Shown piece after piece: positions 5,621 through 7,305 of a stretch of DNA of 7,305 nt. This DNA is from RGIG8775 sp045587785 (GTDB taxonomy: Bacteria > Bacillota > Clostridia > Oscillospirales > CAG-272), in assembly GCA_045587785.1 (NCBI GenBank), contig JAZNDA010000132.1:1-7305 (forward strand). The letters run 5' to 3'. A program made the translations under genes and the position numbers. The stretch's first letter is position 1; each line of letters begins with the position of its first letter. Under the pieces are notes generated by a model. The model did not search any database. It saw only the letters and a list, made by a program, of their open reading frames with translations, and was not told the origin of the DNA.

Positions 5621-5649
5621 TTGCTGATTGGCGGTGTATGTGATAAAAT
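5621..5649 (+). promoter_or_regulatory. Promoter of the GMP synthase gene
   Basis: TTGCTG (5621-5626), 17 bp, TAAAAT (5644-5649), with TGA directly before the -10 box (extended -10). Weaker than the divergent promoter. No purine riboswitch consensus is visible in the leader of about 50 nt. Confidence 0.7.
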
Positions 5650-5670
5650 ATAGATATCAATTTAACAAAG

Positions 5671-5687
5671 AGCGTAAGCTATACGCT
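5671..5687 (+). promoter_or_regulatory. Leader hairpin before the GMP synthase ribosome binding site
   Basis: AGCGTA (5671-5676) pairs with TACGCT (5682-5687) around a 5-nt loop. It ends 3 nt before GGAGGAG (5691-5697), the ribosome binding site, which lies 7 nt before the ATG. It leaves the site exposed rather than hiding it. Confidence 0.4.
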
Positions 5688-5704
5688 TTGGGAGGAGTTG
5701 CAAT

Positions 5705-6685
5705 ATGGATACCAATATTCGTCCGGACAATATGGAGCGTATCACAACACGTGCGCTTGCCGATGCCTTTATCGAGGAGCAGGTGGCGCAGATTCGCAAG
5801 CAGGTGGGAGATCAAAAGGTGCTGCTGGCTCTGTCGGGGGGCGTGGATTCCTCCGTGGTGGCCGCACTGCTCATCAAGGCCGTGGGTAAGCAGCTGGTGT
5901 GCGTGCACGTCAATCACGGACTGATGCGCAAGGGTGAGAGCGAGCAGGTCATCGAGGTGTTCCAAAAGGGACTTGATGCCAACCTGATCTATATTGACGC
6001 CACCGATCGCTTCTTGGATCTCTTGGCAGGCGTTGAGGAGCCCGAGAGAAAGAGAAAGATCATCGGCGGAGAGTTTATCAAGGTGTTTGACGAGGAGGCC
6101 AAGAAGCTTGACGGCATCGCCTTCCTCGCACAGGGTACGATTTACCCCGACATTCTGGAGAGCAAGGGCGTAAAGGCGCACCACAACGTGGGCGGCCTGC
6201 CCGAGGATATGAAGATGGAGCTTGTGGAGCCTGTCAAGCTGCTGTATAAGGACGAGGTCCGTGTCGTGGGCGAGGCACTTGGCCTGCCCCACGGTATGGT
6301 ATACCGTCAGCCGTTCCCGGGACCCGGCCTTGGCGTGCGTTGCCTTGGCGCCATCACCCGTGACCGCCTGCACGCACTGCGTGAGGCAGATGCCATTTTG
6401 CGTGAGGAGTTTGACAAGAGCGGACTTGCCGAGCACGTATGGCAGTACTTTATCGCCGTGCCGGATTTCAAGAGCGTGGGCGTGCGTGACGGCAAGAGAT
6501 ACGAGGGCTGGCCTGCCATTATGCGTGCCGTGAACACCACGGACGCCATGAGCGCCACCATTGAGGAGATCCCCTACGAGCTTCTTCACCGCATCACCGA
6601 CCGCATCACGCACGAGGTTGAGGGCATCAACCGCGTGCTGTATGACCTGACACCCAAGCCGATTGGGACGATCGAATGGGAGTGA
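5705..6685 (+). CDS. guaA: GMP synthase, ATP-pyrophosphatase subunit without amidotransferase domain
   Basis: Converts XMP to GMP using ATP and ammonia, the last step of guanine nucleotide synthesis, in the cytoplasm. The 326 residues cover only the ATP-pyrophosphatase domain (about 20-210) and the C-terminal dimerisation domain (about 211-326). Visible motifs: P-loop SGGVDSS (44-50), VNHGLMRKGE (69-78), QGTIYPD (143-149), HHNVGGLP (159-166), KDEVR (182-186), RQPFPGPGLGVR (201-212) and the C-terminal KPIGTIEWE. Bacterial GuaA is usually about 510-525 residues with an N-terminal glutamine amidotransferase; that part is absent. The upstream 297 bp is a promoter region, so this is not a broken fusion. 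The short loop ESKGVKAHHN resembles the separate archaeal subunit (GuaAb). Start 5705 is set by GGAGGAG; Met10 is an unlikely alternative. G+C-rich. Confidence 0.95.
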   Translation: MDTNIRPDNMERITTRALADAFIEEQVAQIRKQVGDQKVLLALSGGVDSSVVAALLIKAVGKQLVCVHVNHGLMRKGESEQVIEVFQKGLDANLIYIDATDRFLDLLAGVEEPERKRKIIGGEFIKVFDEEAKKLDGIAFLAQGTIYPDILESKGVKAHHNVGGLPEDMKMELVEPVKLLYKDEVRVVGEALGLPHGMVYRQPFPGPGLGVRCLGAITRDRLHALREADAILREEFDKSGLAEHVWQYFIAVPDFKSVGVRDGKRYEGWPAIMRAVNTTDAMSATIEEIPYELLHRITDRITHEVEGINRVLYDLTPKPIGTIEWE

Positions 6686-6686
6686 T

Positions 6687-6855
6687 TTGAGCTTTGCTCA
6701 AGTCAACTATGATCGCCTGCGGCGAGTTATGAGTTATGATACGCTTCGCGTAGTTATGATATGCCTTCGGCATTGTTTGAAGTTAGTTGGCGATCATATC
6801 ATAACGCTTGGCAAAGCCAAGCTCATAACATTTGGCGAAGCCAAATTTATAACTC
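6687..6855. repeat. Mirrored mini-hairpin array 2 (GTTATGA / TCATAAC linkers)
   Basis: It starts two bases after the GMP synthase stop. Hairpins: TTGAGC-TTT-GCTCAA (6687-6701); TCGCC-TGC-GGCGA (6713-6725); TACGC-TTC-GCGTA (6740-6752); ATGCC-TTC-GGCAT (6761-6773); GCTTGGC-AAA-GCCAAGC (6806-6822); ATTTGGC-GAA-GCCAAAT (6830-6846). Left of about 6785 the linkers read GTTATGA and loops are TTC/TTT/TGC. Right of it linkers read TCATAAC or TTATAAC and loops are AAA/GAA, that is, the reverse complement. ATGATCGCC (6709-6717) also pairs with GGCGATCAT (6789-6797). The layout equals array 1 with another linker. No clear promoter is seen inside, so the next gene may be read through from the GMP synthase gene. 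Confidence 0.85.
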
Positions 6856-6885
6856 TAAGCTTTAAACTTCATTTTGGAGAGCGAA

Positions 6886-7239
6886 ATGTCAGACAGCGTA
6901 TTAAGAAATAAATCTAAAGAATTTGCCAAAAGCATTGTGTTCCTTTGCAGAAAGATGAAGCAAAATGGTGTTGAAGGTGCTTTGATAAACCAGCTTCTTC
7001 GTTGCGGCACTTCGGTTGGAGCAAACATTCACGAAGCACAGTATGCACAAGGTACAAAGGACTTTATTTCTAAGTTTGAAATTGCTCTTAAAGAATGTAA
7101 CGAGAGCGAATATTGGCTTGAACTTTTATACGAAACAAACAGTATAACCGGGACGGAATTTGACGATTTTCAAAAGAAATGCATTGAGATTCGCCGTATG
7201 CTTGTAGCCTCTGTTACGACCTTGAAAGGCAAGCTGTAG
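6886..7239 (+). CDS. Four-helix-bundle protein (23S rRNA intervening-sequence family)
   Basis: A 117-residue helical protein of the S23 / four-helix-bundle family, first known from open frames inside 23S rRNA intervening sequences; Avd of diversity-generating retroelements is a relative. Its members are basic or neutral helical bundles, and Avd forms pentamers that interact with nucleic acid; the function of the stand-alone members is not known. Hallmarks are LLRCGTSVGANIHEAQYA (37-54) and FISKFEIALKECNESEYWLE (60-79), spread over four predicted helices, full length for the family. The ATG at 6886 has GGAGA five bases upstream (6876-6880); the in-frame TTG at 6874 overlaps that site and is rejected. 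The gene is AT-rich next to a G+C-rich GMP synthase gene, starts about 30 bp after hairpin array 2 and is not inside an rRNA gene. No reverse transcriptase is visible, so Avd itself is unlikely. Confidence 0.92.
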   Translation: MSDSVLRNKSKEFAKSIVFLCRKMKQNGVEGALINQLLRCGTSVGANIHEAQYAQGTKDFISKFEIALKECNESEYWLELLYETNSITGTEFDDFQKKCIEIRRMLVASVTTLKGKL

Positions 7240-7254
7240 CGTATCCCAAACGCA

Positions 7255-7286
7255 TGAGGCCTTGCGGCGAACGCCGCAAGGCCTCA
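7255..7286. terminator. Perfect 15-bp hairpin after the four-helix gene
   Basis: TGAGGCCTTGCGGCG (7255-7269) pairs without mismatch with 7272-7286, leaving only AA between the arms. It starts 15 bp after the stop codon. There is no T-run on the plus strand (GACTGTCG follows), so it is an atypical terminator, an mRNA 3' protector or a dispersed repeat. Confidence 0.55.
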
Positions 7287-7305
7287 GACTGTCGAAAAAG
7301 CTGCC

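Noticed and set aside
5510..5704. Purine riboswitch before the GMP synthase gene
   Set aside because: The predicted leader is only about 50 nt and holds one short hairpin; the conserved three-way junction and loop sequences are not there.
5657..6613. Open frame of 318 codons on the minus strand
   Set aside because: It is the antisense shadow of the GMP synthase gene, whose motifs are unmistakable on the plus strand. The frame has repetitive Leu/His-rich content typical of antisense G+C-rich codons.
6886..7239. Avd protein of a diversity-generating retroelement
   Set aside because: The fold family is shared, but no reverse transcriptase, template repeat or variable-repeat target is present in the window.

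Overview
The window looks like a piece of a chromosome from an uncultured, gut-type Clostridia (Bacillota) bacterium. The support is indirect: near-consensus sigma-A promoters (TTGACA / 17 bp / TATAAT), strong AGGAGG-type ribosome binding sites, compact stem-plus-T-run terminators, a tRNA-Trp with its CCA end encoded, and proteins of Clostridia flavour. No species can be named from it.

Layout. (1) Positions 1-2125 are an AT-rich sugar-type locus. An AraC-family regulator with an N-terminal cupin (1379-2125, +) is transcribed divergently from a two-gene operon (-): a ThuA-like protein (591-1244), then a Gfo/Idh/MocA oxidoreductase (1-579, cut by the window edge). The two promoters overlap at their -35 boxes over an 11-bp palindrome, so the AraC protein probably controls the operon in response to a sugar or sugar derivative. 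(2) Positions 2126-2557 hold no gene, only three hairpins (two terminator-like) and an unexplained structured stretch. (3) 2558-3031 (-) encodes a small DUF4304-like protein with its own promoter. (4) 3135-3302 is an array of mini-hairpins separated by ATGATG on the left and CATCAT on the right. (5) 3346-3421 (-) is tRNA-Trp(CCA) with promoter and terminator. (6) 3590-5407 (-) is a 605-residue membrane-anchored protein of unknown function with a perfect-consensus promoter and a terminator. (7) 5705-6685 (+) is a GMP synthase made only of the ATP-pyrophosphatase and dimerisation parts; it has no glutamine amidotransferase domain. (8) 6687-6855 is a second mini-hairpin array with the same mirrored layout but a different linker (GTTATGA / TCATAAC). 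(9) 6886-7239 (+) is a four-helix-bundle protein of the 23S rRNA intervening-sequence family, starting about 30 bp after that array and followed by a perfect 15-bp hairpin.

How the parts fit. The housekeeping portion (tRNA-Trp, GMP synthase, anchored protein) is visibly richer in G+C, whereas the sugar locus, the DUF4304 gene and the four-helix gene are AT-rich, giving a mosaic. The most interesting signal is the pair of mirrored mini-hairpin arrays. They share a plan but not a linker sequence, and one sits directly before the four-helix-bundle gene. That combination could be a mobile or RNA-structural unit, but this is inference from one window.
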